NCBI GenBank assembly: GCA_016938875.1
Contig: JAFGTV010000038.1
Coordinates: forward strand, 157,770 to 221,769
Direction of reading: 5' to 3'
Source of the DNA: Paracoccaceae bacterium
GTDB lineage: Bacteria; Pseudomonadota; Alphaproteobacteria; Rhodobacterales; Rhodobacteraceae
DNA: 64,000 bases
The notes beneath the pieces were generated by a model. That model had not been told where the DNA came from and did no database searches. It saw only the letters and a program-made list of their open reading frames with translations. The position numbers and the translations under genes were made by a program. Positions 1 to 8,925 of this stretch are shown piece by piece. Position 1 is the stretch's first letter, and each line of letters begins with the position of its first letter.

Positions 1-141
1 CGTTTACGCGACATCCAATGCTTCTAAGGCGCAAGCGGATTGCGGTCGAGATCTCAATATGTGCTTCGTTAGGCGAACTTTTGCCTGTTGCGCGGGCGCG
101 CGAATGGTGAAAAGTCGGTGTGATCATCACGCGGAGGGGCC

Positions 142-627
142 TTGAAACGTTCCGATATCAGTCTGGTCGCGCTACGCCGCATCCTGCGCGCGACCGAGAT
201 TTATGGCCGCGAGCTGGCCAAGGCTGCCGGGTTGACGGCGGTGCAGGTGCGCGTGTTGCAAATCATCGCCGAGACCGGGCACAGCACCCCCAAGGCGATC
301 TCGTCGCGCATGGGGGTGTCGCAGGCCACGATGACCACGCTGATCGACCGGCTGGTGGCCAAGGGGCTGGTGGATCGCCGCCGCTCCGAGGCGGATCGCC
401 GGCAGATGGACATCCTGATCACCCCCGAGGGGCGCGCCGCGGTCGCGCGCGCGCCTGATCCGTTGCAGGACCGCTATGTGGCCGCCTTTGATGCGCTGCC
501 CGACTGGGAACAGGCGATGATCGTGGCGGCGCTGGAACGTGTCGGCAGCCTGCTGGATGCGGGCCATCTGGATGCGGCCCCTGTTCTGGACCTGGGCGAT
601 ATCGGCAAACCGTCCCCGTCGCGCTAG
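142..627 (+). CDS. MarR-family transcriptional regulator
   Basis: A 161-residue winged-helix regulator. Residues about 30-95 hold the MarR DNA-binding core: a helix-turn-helix segment around SSRMGVSQATMTTLIDRL, followed by a wing with the typical DRR..RR pattern. The length is usual for the family. The reading frame opens with TTG at 142, preceded at 6-9 nt by a strong GGAGGGG ribosome binding site; no in-frame ATG fits better. MarR proteins are dimeric repressors that release DNA on binding small phenolic or osmotic signals or on oxidation. The ligand and targets cannot be read here. The gene stands alone ahead of clpP, and its true partner may lie left of the window. Confidence 0.85.
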   Translation: MKRSDISLVALRRILRATEIYGRELAKAAGLTAVQVRVLQIIAETGHSTPKAISSRMGVSQATMTTLIDRLVAKGLVDRRRSEADRRQMDILITPEGRAAVARAPDPLQDRYVAAFDALPDWEQAMIVAALERVGSLLDAGHLDAAPVLDLGDIGKPSPSR

Positions 628-709
628 CCGCGCGCCGCCCAATCGCTGTGCAAATCGCGTCAACCGCCCGGCCCGGATGCCTGCCGTCGCGGAAACGCCG
701 CGCTTGCCC

Positions 710-738
710 TTGCAGGGGTCCGGGCGCGGAACTAAGAC
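710..738 (+). promoter_or_regulatory. Candidate sigma70-type promoter of clpP
   Basis: A TTGCAG hexamer (710-715), a 17-nt spacer and a TAAGAC hexamer (733-738) lie 58 nt before the clpP start. The spacing is ideal and the hexamers are moderately good. This is a pattern reading only. A heat-shock sigma32 element cannot be excluded in the same stretch. Confidence 0.3.
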
Positions 739-795
739 TCTGTTCGGTATCGGGGGCTATTTCTGCCCCTCCAGACAGTTCAGAGGCAGGCGCAC

Positions 796-1428
796 ATGAT
801 CGACCCGACCGAGCATTACATGAATACCCTCGTGCCCATGGTGGTCGAGCAGACCTCGCGCGGGGAACGCGCCTATGACATCTTTTCGCGCCTCCTGAAG
901 GAACGGATCATCTTCATCACCGGGCCGATCCACGACGGGATGTCCTCGCTGATCGTGGCGCAGCTTTTGCACCTTGAGGCGGAAAATCCCACCAAGGATA
1001 TCTCGATGTATATCAACAGCCCCGGCGGCGTGGTGACATCGGGCCTGTCGATCTATGACACGATGCAATACATCAAGCCCAAGGTCAGCACGCTGGTCGT
1101 CGGGCAGGCGGCCTCGATGGGCTCGCTCTTGCTGGCGGCGGGTGCCGAGGGGATGCGCTTCTCGCTGCCCAATTCGCGCATCATGGTGCACCAGCCCTCG
1201 GGCGGGTATCAGGGCCAGGCGACGGACATCATGATCCACGCCCAAGAGACCCAGAAACTCAAGGACCGGCTGAACCAGATCTACGTCAAACACACCGGCC
1301 AGGAAATGCAGTCGGTGGTCGATGCGCTGGAACGCGACAACTTCATGGATGCCGAGACCGCCAAGGCCTGGGGCCTGATCGACGAGATCGTAGAAAGCCG
1401 CGCGGCAGCCGAAGACGCCAAGAGCTAG
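796..1428 (+). CDS. clpP: ATP-dependent Clp protease proteolytic subunit ClpP
   Basis: The serine protease subunit that forms the tetradecameric chamber fed by ClpX or ClpA in the cytoplasm. The catalytic triad is visible: Ser107 in GQAASMGS, His132 in IMVHQPSGG, and Asp181 in [11 protein letters not shown]. At 210 residues it is normal length, with a short N-terminal segment before the mature start. It is followed after about 160 nt by clpX, the usual alphaproteobacterial order. A strong hairpin separates the two, so ClpP and ClpX levels may be set independently. Identification is secure. Confidence 0.98.
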   Translation: MIDPTEHYMNTLVPMVVEQTSRGERAYDIFSRLLKERIIFITGPIHDGMSSLIVAQLLHLEAENPTKDISMYINSPGGVVTSGLSIYDTMQYIKPKVSTLVVGQAASMGSLLLAAGAEGMRFSLPNSRIMVHQPSGGYQGQATDIMIHAQETQKLKDRLNQIYVKHTGQEMQSVVDALERDNFMDAETAKAWGLIDEIVESRAAAEDAKS

Positions 1429-1437
1429 GCCGCACCT

Positions 1438-1478
1438 CCCGGGCGCGCGGGTCACAGCCGCGCGCCCGGGCCGATTTT
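1438..1478 (+). terminator. Hairpin between clpP and clpX, probable terminator or attenuator
   Basis: A perfect 13-bp inverted repeat, CCCGGGCGCGCGG (1438-1450) and its complement (1458-1470), has a 7-nt loop. Four T residues follow at 1475-1478 after CCGA. The stem is strong, but the T tract is short and offset, so partial termination is likely. Confidence 0.6.
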
Positions 1479-1585
1479 GGCGTTGTGCCCCCAAAATTCC
1501 TGCCCTACGCTGGCAGGAGACACAGGCCCGCCCGCGCGCGGGCCCTCCCGCACGGCGGGGGATATGACAAGTCCAGAGGACCGAA

Positions 1586-2848
1586 ATGGCGAATACTTCA
1601 GGCGGCGACTCGAAAAACACGCTCTACTGCTCGTTCTGCGGCAAGAGCCAGCACGAGGTGCGCAAACTGATCGCCGGCCCGACCGTCTTCATTTGCGATG
1701 AGTGCGTCGAACTGTGCATGGATATCATCCGCGAAGAGACCAAGACCTCGGGGCTGAAATCCACCGACGGCGTGCCCACGCCCAAGGAAATCTGCGACGT
1801 GCTGGACGATTACGTGATCGGCCAGATGCATGCCAAGCGGGTGCTGTCGGTCGCGGTGCACAACCACTACAAGCGGCTCAACCACGCGGATAAATCCGAT
1901 ATCGAGCTGGCGAAATCCAACATCCTGCTGATCGGCCCCACAGGCTGCGGCAAGACGCTGCTGGCCCAGACGCTGGCGCGCATCCTCGATGTGCCGTTCA
2001 CCATGGCCGACGCCACCACCCTGACCGAGGCCGGTTATGTCGGCGAGGATGTGGAAAACATCATCCTCAAGCTGCTGCAATCGTCCGAGTATAACGTCGA
2101 ACGCGCCCAGCGCGGCATCGTCTATATCGACGAGGTCGACAAGATCACGCGCAAGTCCGACAACCCCTCGATCACCCGCGACGTGTCGGGCGAGGGCGTG
2201 CAACAGGCCCTGCTCAAGATCATGGAGGGGACCGTCGCCTCGGTGCCGCCCCAGGGCGGGCGCAAGCATCCGCAGCAGGAATTCCTGCAAGTCGACACCA
2301 CCAATATCCTGTTCATCTGCGGCGGCGCCTTTGCCGGCCTGGAAAAGATCATCGCCCAGCGCGGCAAGGGGTCCGCCATCGGCTTTGGCGCCGACGTCAA
2401 GGAGAACGACACCCGCGGCGTGGGCGAGATGTTCGGCGAGCTGGAGCCTGAGGATCTGCTGAAATTCGGCCTGATCCCGGAATTCGTCGGCCGCCTGCCG
2501 GTGATCGCCACGCTTCAGGATCTCGACGAAGAGGCCCTGGTGACGATCCTGACCGAACCCAAGAACGCCCTGGTCAAGCAATACCAGCGCCTGTTCGATC
2601 TCGAAGATACCAAGCTGACCTTCACCGACGACGCGCTCAAGGCCATCGCCAAGCGCGCCATCGCGCGCAAGACCGGCGCGCGCGGCCTGCGCTCGATCAT
2701 GGAGGACATCCTGCTCGACACGATGTTCGACCTGCCGGGCATGGACAACGTCGAAGAGGTGGTGGTCAACGAAGAGGCCGTGACCTCCGAGGCGGCGCCG
2801 CTGATGATCTACGCCGACCAGAAGAAGGAAGGCGCGACAGCGGGCTGA
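1586..2848 (+). CDS. clpX: ATP-dependent Clp protease ATP-binding subunit ClpX
   Basis: AAA+ unfoldase that recognises and threads substrates (for example ssrA-tagged proteins) into ClpP. The N-terminal C4 zinc-binding domain is seen as Cys15/Cys18 and Cys37/Cys40. Walker A is GPTGCGKT at 117-124 and Walker B is in [10 protein letters not shown] near residue 190. Pore-loop and sensor regions follow, with the C-terminal D2-small domain. At 420 residues it is standard length. The start at 1586 follows GAGGACCGAA. It lies directly downstream of clpP and 4 nt before the RidA gene, which may be co-transcribed. Confidence 0.98.
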   Translation: MANTSGGDSKNTLYCSFCGKSQHEVRKLIAGPTVFICDECVELCMDIIREETKTSGLKSTDGVPTPKEICDVLDDYVIGQMHAKRVLSVAVHNHYKRLNHADKSDIELAKSNILLIGPTGCGKTLLAQTLARILDVPFTMADATTLTEAGYVGEDVENIILKLLQSSEYNVERAQRGIVYIDEVDKITRKSDNPSITRDVSGEGVQQALLKIMEGTVASVPPQGGRKHPQQEFLQVDTTNILFICGGAFAGLEKIIAQRGKGSAIGFGADVKENDTRGVGEMFGELEPEDLLKFGLIPEFVGRLPVIATLQDLDEEALVTILTEPKNALVKQYQRLFDLEDTKLTFTDDALKAIAKRAIARKTGARGLRSIMEDILLDTMFDLPGMDNVEEVVVNEEAVTSEAAPLMIYADQKKEGATAG

Positions 2849-2852
2849 TCCC

Positions 2853-3251
2853 ATGCGGCGACACATCTCGACCGGATCTCCCTTCGAGGAAAAGATCGGC
2901 TATTCCCGCGCAGTGGTGTGCGACGGATGGGTGTTCGTCGCGGGCACCACGGGTTATGACTATGCCACGATGACCATGCCTGATGGGGTGGCCGATCAAT
3001 GCGCAAACGCGCTGAAAACCATCGAAAATGCCCTGCAACAGGCCGGTGCCGCCCTCGATGACGTGGTGCGCGTGCGCTATATCCTGCCCGAGGCCGCCGA
3101 CTGGCCCGGGTGCTGGCCGGTGGTCTCGGCGGCCTTTGCCCGCGCGCGCCCGGCGGCCACGATGATCGTTGCCGCCCTGCAAGACCCCGAAATGAAGATC
3201 GAGATCGAGGTTACCGCCCGCCAGCCGCAGGGCGCCGCGCCGACCGCCTGA
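2853..3251 (+). CDS. RidA family protein (YjgF/YER057c/UK114)
   Basis: A 132-residue single-domain RidA-fold protein. RidA enzymes hydrolyse reactive enamine/imine intermediates such as 2-aminoacrylate; other subfamilies have different substrates. The C-terminal [24 protein letters not shown] keeps the family's R.A.T.V..L..P...IEIE.TA pattern, including the conserved Arg and Glu. The start is 4 nt after the clpX stop, suggesting co-transcription. The subfamily is uncertain: the segment [22 protein letters not shown] is the form seen in RidA-like proteins annotated only as RidA family. Confidence 0.88.
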   Translation: MRRHISTGSPFEEKIGYSRAVVCDGWVFVAGTTGYDYATMTMPDGVADQCANALKTIENALQQAGAALDDVVRVRYILPEAADWPGCWPVVSAAFARARPAATMIVAALQDPEMKIEIEVTARQPQGAAPTA

Positions 3252-3382
3252 CCGATCCTTCCGCGTCGTCTTGGGCCAAATACCCGTGTCCCGGTCCCGC
3301 CACGCTCGCGTCGCCGGGGTGGGGGCACTGGACCTTGCCGCGCACATGGGCCATATGTGATGAAACCGATCTGGAGGGGCGC

Positions 3383-3766
3383 ATGGGACTGCTCGATACC
3401 TTGCTGAAATATGTGACCTGGTGGAACGCGGAAACCCTGGGCACCCGGCTGTTCACCGCGCGCAACGGCGTCAAGGTGGGCGAGGATGAGCAGGGCAATG
3501 TGTTCTACGAATCCCGCGACGCGAAACGCCGCTGGGTCATCTTCAACGGAGAGGTCGAGGCAAGCCGCGTGTCGCCCGATTGGCATGGCTGGCTGCATCA
3601 TACCTGGGACGCGCCGCCCTCGCGGGTGCCGCTGACGCGCAAGCCCTGGGAAAAACCGCATCTTGAAAACCTTACCGGCACGGCGTTGGCCTATGCGCCC
3701 GCCGGCTCGCTGCGCCAGGCCGACCCGGCGGCGCGGCGCGACTACGAGGCTTGGCAGCCGGAATAG
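3383..3766 (+). CDS. NADH:ubiquinone oxidoreductase subunit NDUFA12 family
   Basis: A 127-residue protein related to the B17.2/NDUFA12 accessory subunit of respiratory complex I, found in alphaproteobacteria and mitochondria. Family marks are the aromatic N-terminus [19 protein letters not shown] and the core [25 protein letters not shown], followed by P..PW..PH..N.TGT..AY.P. The ATG at 3383 follows a GGAGGGG site. It is separated by 4 nt from the mlaD-like gene, as is common in this lineage. It acts at the cytoplasmic arm of complex I, supporting assembly or stability. Confidence 0.93.
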   Translation: MGLLDTLLKYVTWWNAETLGTRLFTARNGVKVGEDEQGNVFYESRDAKRRWVIFNGEVEASRVSPDWHGWLHHTWDAPPSRVPLTRKPWEKPHLENLTGTALAYAPAGSLRQADPAARRDYEAWQPE

Positions 3767-3770
3767 CGCG

Positions 3771-4235
3771 ATGGCCGAGAACAGCCCCACCGAAATCATG
3801 GTCGGCGGCGCGGTGCTGGCACTTGCGTTCGGCTTTTTGCTGTATGCGACGAACGTCACGGGCGCGGGGGGCGGCGGCGCCGGTCAGTATGAGCTGACGG
3901 CCAGTTTCCGCTCGGCCGAGGGGGTGTCGGTGGGCACCGATGTGCGTTTGGCCGGGGTCAAGGTCGGCACCGTCACGGCGTTGGATCTGAACCCGCAGAC
4001 CTACCGCGCCGATGCCCGGTTTTCCCTCGATGACGCGATTGCGCTGCCCGATGACAGTGCCGCGCTGATCGCCTCCGAGGGGCTGCTGGGCGGCACCTTT
4101 GTCGAGATCGTGCCCGGCGGGTCGCCCTTTGATCTGGAGCCCGGGGGCGAGGTTCTGGATACCCAGGGCGCGGTCAGCCTGGTCACGCTCTTGCTGAAAT
4201 TCTTTACCTCCTCTGGTGAGGGGGACACGCAATGA
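3771..4235 (+). CDS. mlaD: MlaD-family lipid transport protein (MCE domain)
   Basis: A 154-residue protein with one N-terminal membrane helix (about residues 9-28) and a single MCE domain carrying the G.SVGTDVRLAGVKVGTV signature. MlaD is the periplasm-facing, substrate-handling ring subunit of the Mla phospholipid transporter. The other Mla components (ATPase, permease, MlaC) are not nearby; this split location is usual in the group. The stop overlaps the DUF2155 start by 4 nt (ATGA), so the two are translationally coupled. Confidence 0.92.
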   Translation: MAENSPTEIMVGGAVLALAFGFLLYATNVTGAGGGGAGQYELTASFRSAEGVSVGTDVRLAGVKVGTVTALDLNPQTYRADARFSLDDAIALPDDSAALIASEGLLGGTFVEIVPGGSPFDLEPGGEVLDTQGAVSLVTLLLKFFTSSGEGDTQ

Positions 4236-4780
4236 TCCGGCACGCGGCCCTGGCGATCCTCTTGCTGGGCACGGCCCCCCTGGCCGCCCAGGAGCAGGGC
4301 TGGAGCCCCGAGGGCTGGACCCCCGATGGCTGGACCGTCGAGCCGCTGGAAGAGCTGCCGCCCGGCGATCAGATGCTGCGCGACCTCAACCCGGATGACG
4401 GCCAACCGCTGGAGATGATCCCGCGTGAGGATCCCCTGGTGATGGACCGGCAAAACATTGCCACCCAGACCACGATCGCGGCCGAAACCGCCCCCGCGGG
4501 CGCGTTGCTGCGTGGTCTGGACAAGGTGTCGGGCGACACGGTGGACCTGGCGCTGGCACCGGGGGAAACCGGGCGCGTCGGGCGGATCGAGGTCACCTTG
4601 CAGGAATGCCGCTATCCGGCGGACAACCCTGCCTCTGACGCATTTGCACTGCTGCGCATCGTCTCGTCGCGCGATGGCGCGGTGCTGTTCGAGGGCTGGA
4701 TGCTGGCCTCCAGCCCGGCGCTGAACCCGCTGGACGATTCGCGCTATGACGTGTGGGTGCTGCGCTGCAATAAGTCCTGA
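4232..4780 (+). CDS. DUF2155 domain-containing exported protein
   Basis: A 182-residue protein with a cleavable Sec signal ([21 protein letters not shown]). A low-complexity [15 protein letters not shown] stretch follows, then the DUF2155 domain (about 85-180) with the family's D..TG.VG..EV....CRYP..NP..DAFA..R... and [14 protein letters not shown]...YDVWVL.C pattern. Function is unknown; the family is conserved in alphaproteobacteria. It overlaps the mlaD-like gene by 4 nt, and its 3' end overlaps the convergent aat gene by 37 nt. Confidence 0.85.
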   Translation: MIRHAALAILLLGTAPLAAQEQGWSPEGWTPDGWTVEPLEELPPGDQMLRDLNPDDGQPLEMIPREDPLVMDRQNIATQTTIAAETAPAGALLRGLDKVSGDTVDLALAPGETGRVGRIEVTLQECRYPADNPASDAFALLRIVSSRDGAVLFEGWMLASSPALNPLDDSRYDVWVLRCNKS

Positions 4781-5388
4781 GGGCTGGGCGGCGGGCCGGG
4801 CCGGTTGAAATCGGCCTTTGCCTCCAGCGCCTTTGCCAAACGCGCGTGATAGGCCGCACGACTGATTTCCACTGCGCCCAGGCTTTTCAGGTGGGGCGTC
4901 AGGAACTGCGTATCGAACAGCTGAAATCCGCCCAGCCGCAGCCGATCCACCAGATAGGCCAGCGCGATTTTCGAGGCATCCGTGCGCCGCGAAAACATGC
5001 TTTCGCCAAAGAACGCCCCGCCCAAGGTCACGCCATACACGCCGCCCACCAGCGTTTCGCCCTCCCAGACCTCTAGCGAATGGGCATGGCCCATCGCATG
5101 CAGCGCCTGATAGAGCCTGCGGATCGTGTCGTTGATCCAGGTTTCGTCGCGCGCGGCACAGGCCTGAACCACCCCGGCGAAATCGGTATTTGTTCGAATA
5201 GTGAAAGCCGCGCGGCGGATTTTGCGTGAAAGGCTGCGCGAGATGTGGAAATTGTCCAAGGGGAATATGCCGCGATGGCGCGGGTCCACCCAGAAAATCG
5301 CCGGGTCGTCGCGCGATTCGGCCATCGGAAAGACGCCCGCCGCATAGGCATGCAGCAACAGCTCTGGGGTGATCTCGCTGCTGTCCAT
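4744..5388 (-). CDS. aat: Leucyl/phenylalanyl-tRNA--protein transferase
   Basis: N-end rule enzyme that adds Leu or Phe to N-terminal Arg/Lys of proteins, marking them for ClpAPS. The 214 residues show the GNAT-like family blocks [21 protein letters not shown], the ETWIN segment, [39 protein letters not shown], and [17 protein letters not shown]. The 3' end runs 37 nt into the convergent DUF2155 coding region. It is functionally linked to the Clp system at the start of the window, although unlinked in transcription. Confidence 0.96.
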   Translation of the reverse strand: MDSSEITPELLLHAYAAGVFPMAESRDDPAIFWVDPRHRGIFPLDNFHISRSLSRKIRRAAFTIRTNTDFAGVVQACAARDETWINDTIRRLYQALHAMGHAHSLEVWEGETLVGGVYGVTLGGAFFGESMFSRRTDASKIALAYLVDRLRLGGFQLFDTQFLTPHLKSLGAVEISRAAYHARLAKALEAKADFNRPGPPPSPQDLLQRSTHTS

Positions 5389-5437
5389 CGCAGATGTCCC
5401 CGGGGCGCGCGTCGGGGCCGGGCGGGGTCCGGCGCGC

Positions 5438-6787
5438 CTAAAGCGCGGGGTCGGACTCCAACCAATGCTCCAGCCAGTGGATGTTGTAAGTGCCGCTCAG
5501 GATGTCGGGCTCGTTCAGCAAGGCGCGAAACAGCGGCACGGTGGTGTCCACGCCATCGACGATCAACTCGCCCAGGGCGCGGTTCAGCCGGGCCAAGGCC
5601 TCGTTCCGGTCGCGGCCATGCACGATCAGCTTGCCGATCAGGCTGTCGTAATAGGGCGGGATCGCATAGCCCTGATACAGCGCCGAATCCATCCGCACCC
5701 CCAGCCCACCAGGGGCGTGAAAGGCGGTGATCCGGCCGGGACAGGGCGAAAACTCGGGCAGGCGCTCGGCGTTGATGCGCACCTCGATGGCATGGCCGTT
5801 GATCTGCAATTCGTCCTGGGTGAACGATAGCGGCCTGCCCTCGGCCACCCGGATCTGTTCGCGCACCAGATCGACGCCGAAAATCGCCTCGGTGACGGGA
5901 TGTTCGACCTGCAAACGGGTGTTCATCTCGATGAAATAGAACTCGCCGTCCTCATAGAGGAACTCGATCGTGCCGGCGCCGGTATAGTTGATGCGCGCGA
6001 CCGCGTCGGCGCAGATCTTGCCGATGCGCGCGCGGGTGTCGGGGTCGATCGCGGGGCCGGGGGCCTCTTCGAACACCTTTTGGTGGCGCCGTTGCAGCGA
6101 GCAGTCCCGCTCGCCCAGATGGACCGCGTTGCCCTTGCCGTCGCCAAAGACCTGGATCTCGATGTGGCGCGGGCGGCCGAGGTATTTCTCGATATAGACC
6201 TCGTCATTGCCAAAGGCCGACTTGGCCTCGGCACGGGCGGTCTGGAACGCGCTTTCCAGATCATCCGCGGTGCGCGCCAGTTTCATGCCGCGCCCGCCGC
6301 CGCCGGCGGTGGCCTTGATGATGACCGGATAGCCGATCTCGGCGGCCACGGTGCGGGCGCTGTCCAGATCGGGCACCCCGCCGTCAGAGCCGGGCACACA
6401 GGGCACGCCCAGGGCCTTCATCGTTTCCTTGGCGGTGATCTTGTCGCCCATCATGCGGATATGTTCCGCGGTCGGCCCGATAAAGGTCAGGCCGTGATCC
6501 TCGATCACCTGCACAAAACGGGCGTTTTCCGACAGAAAGCCATAGCCGGGATGGATCGCCTGGGCCCCGGTGATTTCGCACGCCGAGATGATGGCGGGGA
6601 TCGACAGATAGCTGTCGGTGCCCGGCGGCGGGCCGATGCACACGCTCTCGTCTGCCATGCGCACATGCATCGCGTCGGCATCCGCGGTGGAATGCACCGC
6701 GACCGAGCGGATGCCCATCTCGCGGCAGGCGCGGATCACGCGCAGGGCGATTTCGCCGCGGTTGGCGATGAGGATTTTGTCGAACAT
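5438..6787 (-). CDS. accC: Acetyl-CoA carboxylase, biotin carboxylase subunit
   Basis: ATP-grasp enzyme that carboxylates biotin on AccB, the first half of malonyl-CoA formation for fatty acid synthesis. 449 residues, full length: N-terminal [23 protein letters not shown], the glycine-rich ATP lid around [14 protein letters not shown], the catalytic segments [16 protein letters not shown] and [19 protein letters not shown], and the C-terminal biotin carboxylase domain. It lies 10 nt after accB and is co-transcribed with it. Confidence 0.98.
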   Translation of the reverse strand: MFDKILIANRGEIALRVIRACREMGIRSVAVHSTADADAMHVRMADESVCIGPPPGTDSYLSIPAIISACEITGAQAIHPGYGFLSENARFVQVIEDHGLTFIGPTAEHIRMMGDKITAKETMKALGVPCVPGSDGGVPDLDSARTVAAEIGYPVIIKATAGGGGRGMKLARTADDLESAFQTARAEAKSAFGNDEVYIEKYLGRPRHIEIQVFGDGKGNAVHLGERDCSLQRRHQKVFEEAPGPAIDPDTRARIGKICADAVARINYTGAGTIEFLYEDGEFYFIEMNTRLQVEHPVTEAIFGVDLVREQIRVAEGRPLSFTQDELQINGHAIEVRINAERLPEFSPCPGRITAFHAPGGLGVRMDSALYQGYAIPPYYDSLIGKLIVHGRDRNEALARLNRALGELIVDGVDTTVPLFRALLNEPDILSGTYNIHWLEHWLESDPAL

Positions 6788-6797
6788 GGGCTGGGCC

Positions 6798-7289
6798 TTA
6801 TTCGATGATCATCAGGGGGGCGCCGAACTCGACCGGCGCGCCATCCTCGACCAGGATCCGTTTGACCGTGCCGGATTTGGGCGCGGGGATGTGGTTCATG
6901 GTCTTCATGGCCTCGACGATCAGCAGGGTCTGCCCCTCGGTCACCGCGGTGCCGACGGAGACAAAGGCCGGGGCGTCGGGTTCGGGGGCCATATAGACCG
7001 TCCCCACCATCGGCGAGGTGACGGCGCCGGGGTGTTGGGCGGGGTCGTCCACGGCGATCTCTGCCGCGGCGGGGGCGCCGGCGGCGGGCATCGCGCTGGG
7101 GGCGGGGGCGGTCATGTACTGTGCCGGGGCGGCCATCTGCACCGGGGCGCTGCGCGACACCCGCACGTCCAGAGAGTCGTCCTGGCCATATTCGCGCTTG
7201 ACCTGCAATTCGGTCAGGTCGTGCTCGCGCAGCAGTTCAGCCAGCGCCTGAATAAAGGCTACGTCCGCCTCGTGGGATGTTTTGCTCAT
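6798..7289 (-). CDS. accB: Acetyl-CoA carboxylase biotin carboxyl carrier protein
   Basis: 163 residues with an N-terminal helical domain, a long Ala/Pro linker (about 50-85) and a C-terminal biotinyl domain. The biotin site is Lys129 in [12 protein letters not shown] at 7289 is preferred over the longer upstream frame because it opens [20 protein letters not shown], the conserved N-terminus. The carrier shuttles carboxybiotin from AccC to the transferase. It is the first gene of the accBC pair. Confidence 0.97.
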   Translation of the reverse strand: MSKTSHEADVAFIQALAELLREHDLTELQVKREYGQDDSLDVRVSRSAPVQMAAPAQYMTAPAPSAMPAAGAPAAAEIAVDDPAQHPGAVTSPMVGTVYMAPEPDAPAFVSVGTAVTEGQTLLIVEAMKTMNHIPAPKSGTVKRILVEDGAPVEFGAPLMIIE

Positions 7290-7569
7290 GCCAGTCCTCG
7301 ATCGGTCCCGCGTGCGCGGACCAAGGCCGCGCCGCATCCTGAATTTGGCCGCTTATACGCGAGGGAAAACCCCATGGAAAGCGGGTCCGGACGGTTTTTG
7401 CCCCGGTGGCAAAGATGTGCTCTGCCCAAGGAGTAGGCAAAATCGTCGCGCGGGGCGCGCAAAACCGTCAAAAGGGGCCGATATGGGCGACTCTAAAATT
7501 TACCGTTTGATAAAATTAATCCCTGTGGCAGGCTGAGAGCGACGCAAGACCGCATCAGGGAGGGCCGGC
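7290..7569. other. Divergent intergenic region accB / pydX
   Basis: No gene seen. It holds the back-to-back promoters of accBC (minus) and the pyrimidine-degradation genes (plus). The right part (7490-7530) is distinctly AT-rich and contains the RutR-like site listed separately. Confidence 0.6.
7499..7514 (+). promoter_or_regulatory. RutR-like operator upstream of pydX
   Basis: The 16-mer TTTACCGTTTGATAAA matches 12 of 16 positions of the better site at 11450-11465, sharing the unbroken core ACCGTTTG. It is partly palindromic (TTTA...TAAA). It sits 56 nt before the pydX start, where a repressor would act. RutR's published box is TTGACCA-NN-TGGTCAA. Confidence 0.45.
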
Positions 7570-8925
7570 ATGGCCAATACGCAACTGACCCCCGGCGTGG
7601 TGCCCGGACGCCTGGCGCCCGGGGACTACCATGACAACTTTTCCGACAAGACCCCGCCGCTGAGCGCGCATGAGGCGGCCGTGGCTGCGGACCGGTGCTA
7701 TTTCTGCCATGACGCGCCTTGTGTGACGGCCTGTCCCACGGCGATCGACATTCCGCTGTTCATCCGCGAGATCAGCACCGGCACCCCCACCGCCGCCGCG
7801 CGCACGATTTTCGAGCAGAACATCCTGGGCGGCATGTGCGCCCGCGTCTGCCCGACCGAGCAGCTGTGCGAAGAGGCCTGTGTGCGCGAGGCCGCCGAGG
7901 GGCGCCCGGTCGAAATCGGGCGGCTGCAACGCTTTGCCACGGATACGCTGATGGCGGCGGGCGGGCATCCGTTCACCCGCGCCCCCGCGACGGGCAAGCG
8001 CGTGGCGGTGGTCGGCGCGGGGCCTGCGGGTCTGGCCTGTGCGCACCGGCTGGCGATGAAGGGCCACGAGGTGCAGCTTTTCGATGCCCGGCCCAAGGCC
8101 GGGGGCCTGAACGAATACGGCATCGCCGCCTACAAGACCGTGAACGACTATGCCCAGGCCGAGGTCGCCTGGCTGATGCAGATCGGGGGAATCACCATCC
8201 ATAACGGCGCGCGCCTGGGCGATGACCTGTCGCTGGAGGGGTTGCGGGCCGATCATGACGCGGTGTTCCTGGCCATCGGCCTGGGCGGGGTGAATGCCCT
8301 GCGCACCGAGGGCGAGGAGACCTCGCATGTCCACGACGCGGTGGATTTCATCGCCCAGCTGCGCCAGTCCGACGATCTGTCCGCGTTGCCCATCGGGCGG
8401 TCCGTGGTGGTGATCGGCGGCGGGATGACGGCGGTGGATGCCGCGGTCCAGTCCAAGCTGTTGGGCGCCGAAAAGGTGACGATGGTCTATCGGCGCGGCC
8501 GCGACGCGATGAGTGCGTCGGAGCAAGAGCAGCACCTGGCGGCCTCCAAGGGGGTGCGCATCATCACCGGCGCGGCACCGCTGCGCATACTCGGCAACGG
8601 CGCGGTCGAGGCGGTCGAATTCGCCTATACCCGTGAAACCGACGCCGGGCTGGAGCTGAGCGAGGAAACCTTCAAGATCAAGGCCGACCAGGTGTTCAAG
8701 GCGATCGGCCAGACGCTGGAGGGCGCACCGCAGGGACTGACCCTGTCGGGGCGCAAGATCGCCGTGACCGGGGCGGGCCGCACCAGCCTGGACGGGGTCT
8801 GGGCCGGGGGCGATTGTGCCTCGGGCGGGGACGATCTGACCGTGACGGCGGTGGCCGAGGGCCGCGACGCCGCCGAGGATATTCACGCAACACTCATGCA
8901 GGGGGAGGGTCCGGCCAATGGCTGA
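7570..8925 (+). CDS. pydX: Dihydropyrimidine dehydrogenase, NAD(P)H/FAD iron-sulfur subunit
   Basis: The electron-input subunit of bacterial dihydropyrimidine dehydrogenase (PydX/PreT). It passes electrons from NAD(P)H through FAD and Fe-S centres to PreA for reduction of uracil and thymine. 451 residues: an N-terminal alpha-helical Fe-S domain with two Cys groups (CYFCHDAPCVTACP near 42-55 and CARVCPTEQLCEEAC near 95-109), then a glutamate-synthase-like domain with GAGPAGL for FAD (about 150) and GGGMTAVDAA for NAD(P) (about 285). It overlaps preA by 8 nt, implying translational coupling. Confidence 0.93.
   Translation: MANTQLTPGVVPGRLAPGDYHDNFSDKTPPLSAHEAAVAADRCYFCHDAPCVTACPTAIDIPLFIREISTGTPTAAARTIFEQNILGGMCARVCPTEQLCEEACVREAAEGRPVEIGRLQRFATDTLMAAGGHPFTRAPATGKRVAVVGAGPAGLACAHRLAMKGHEVQLFDARPKAGGLNEYGIAAYKTVNDYAQAEVAWLMQIGGITIHNGARLGDDLSLEGLRADHDAVFLAIGLGGVNALRTEGEETSHVHDAVDFIAQLRQSDDLSALPIGRSVVVIGGGMTAVDAAVQSKLLGAEKVTMVYRRGRDAMSASEQEQHLAASKGVRIITGAAPLRILGNGAVEAVEFAYTRETDAGLELSEETFKIKADQVFKAIGQTLEGAPQGLTLSGRKIAVTGAGRTSLDGVWAGGDCASGGDDLTVTAVAEGRDAAEDIHATLMQGEGPANG

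Noticed and set aside
1-141. Operator for the MarR gene (AGGC...GCCT repeat at about 72-87)
   Set aside because: The repeat is only four bases per arm and could arise by chance.
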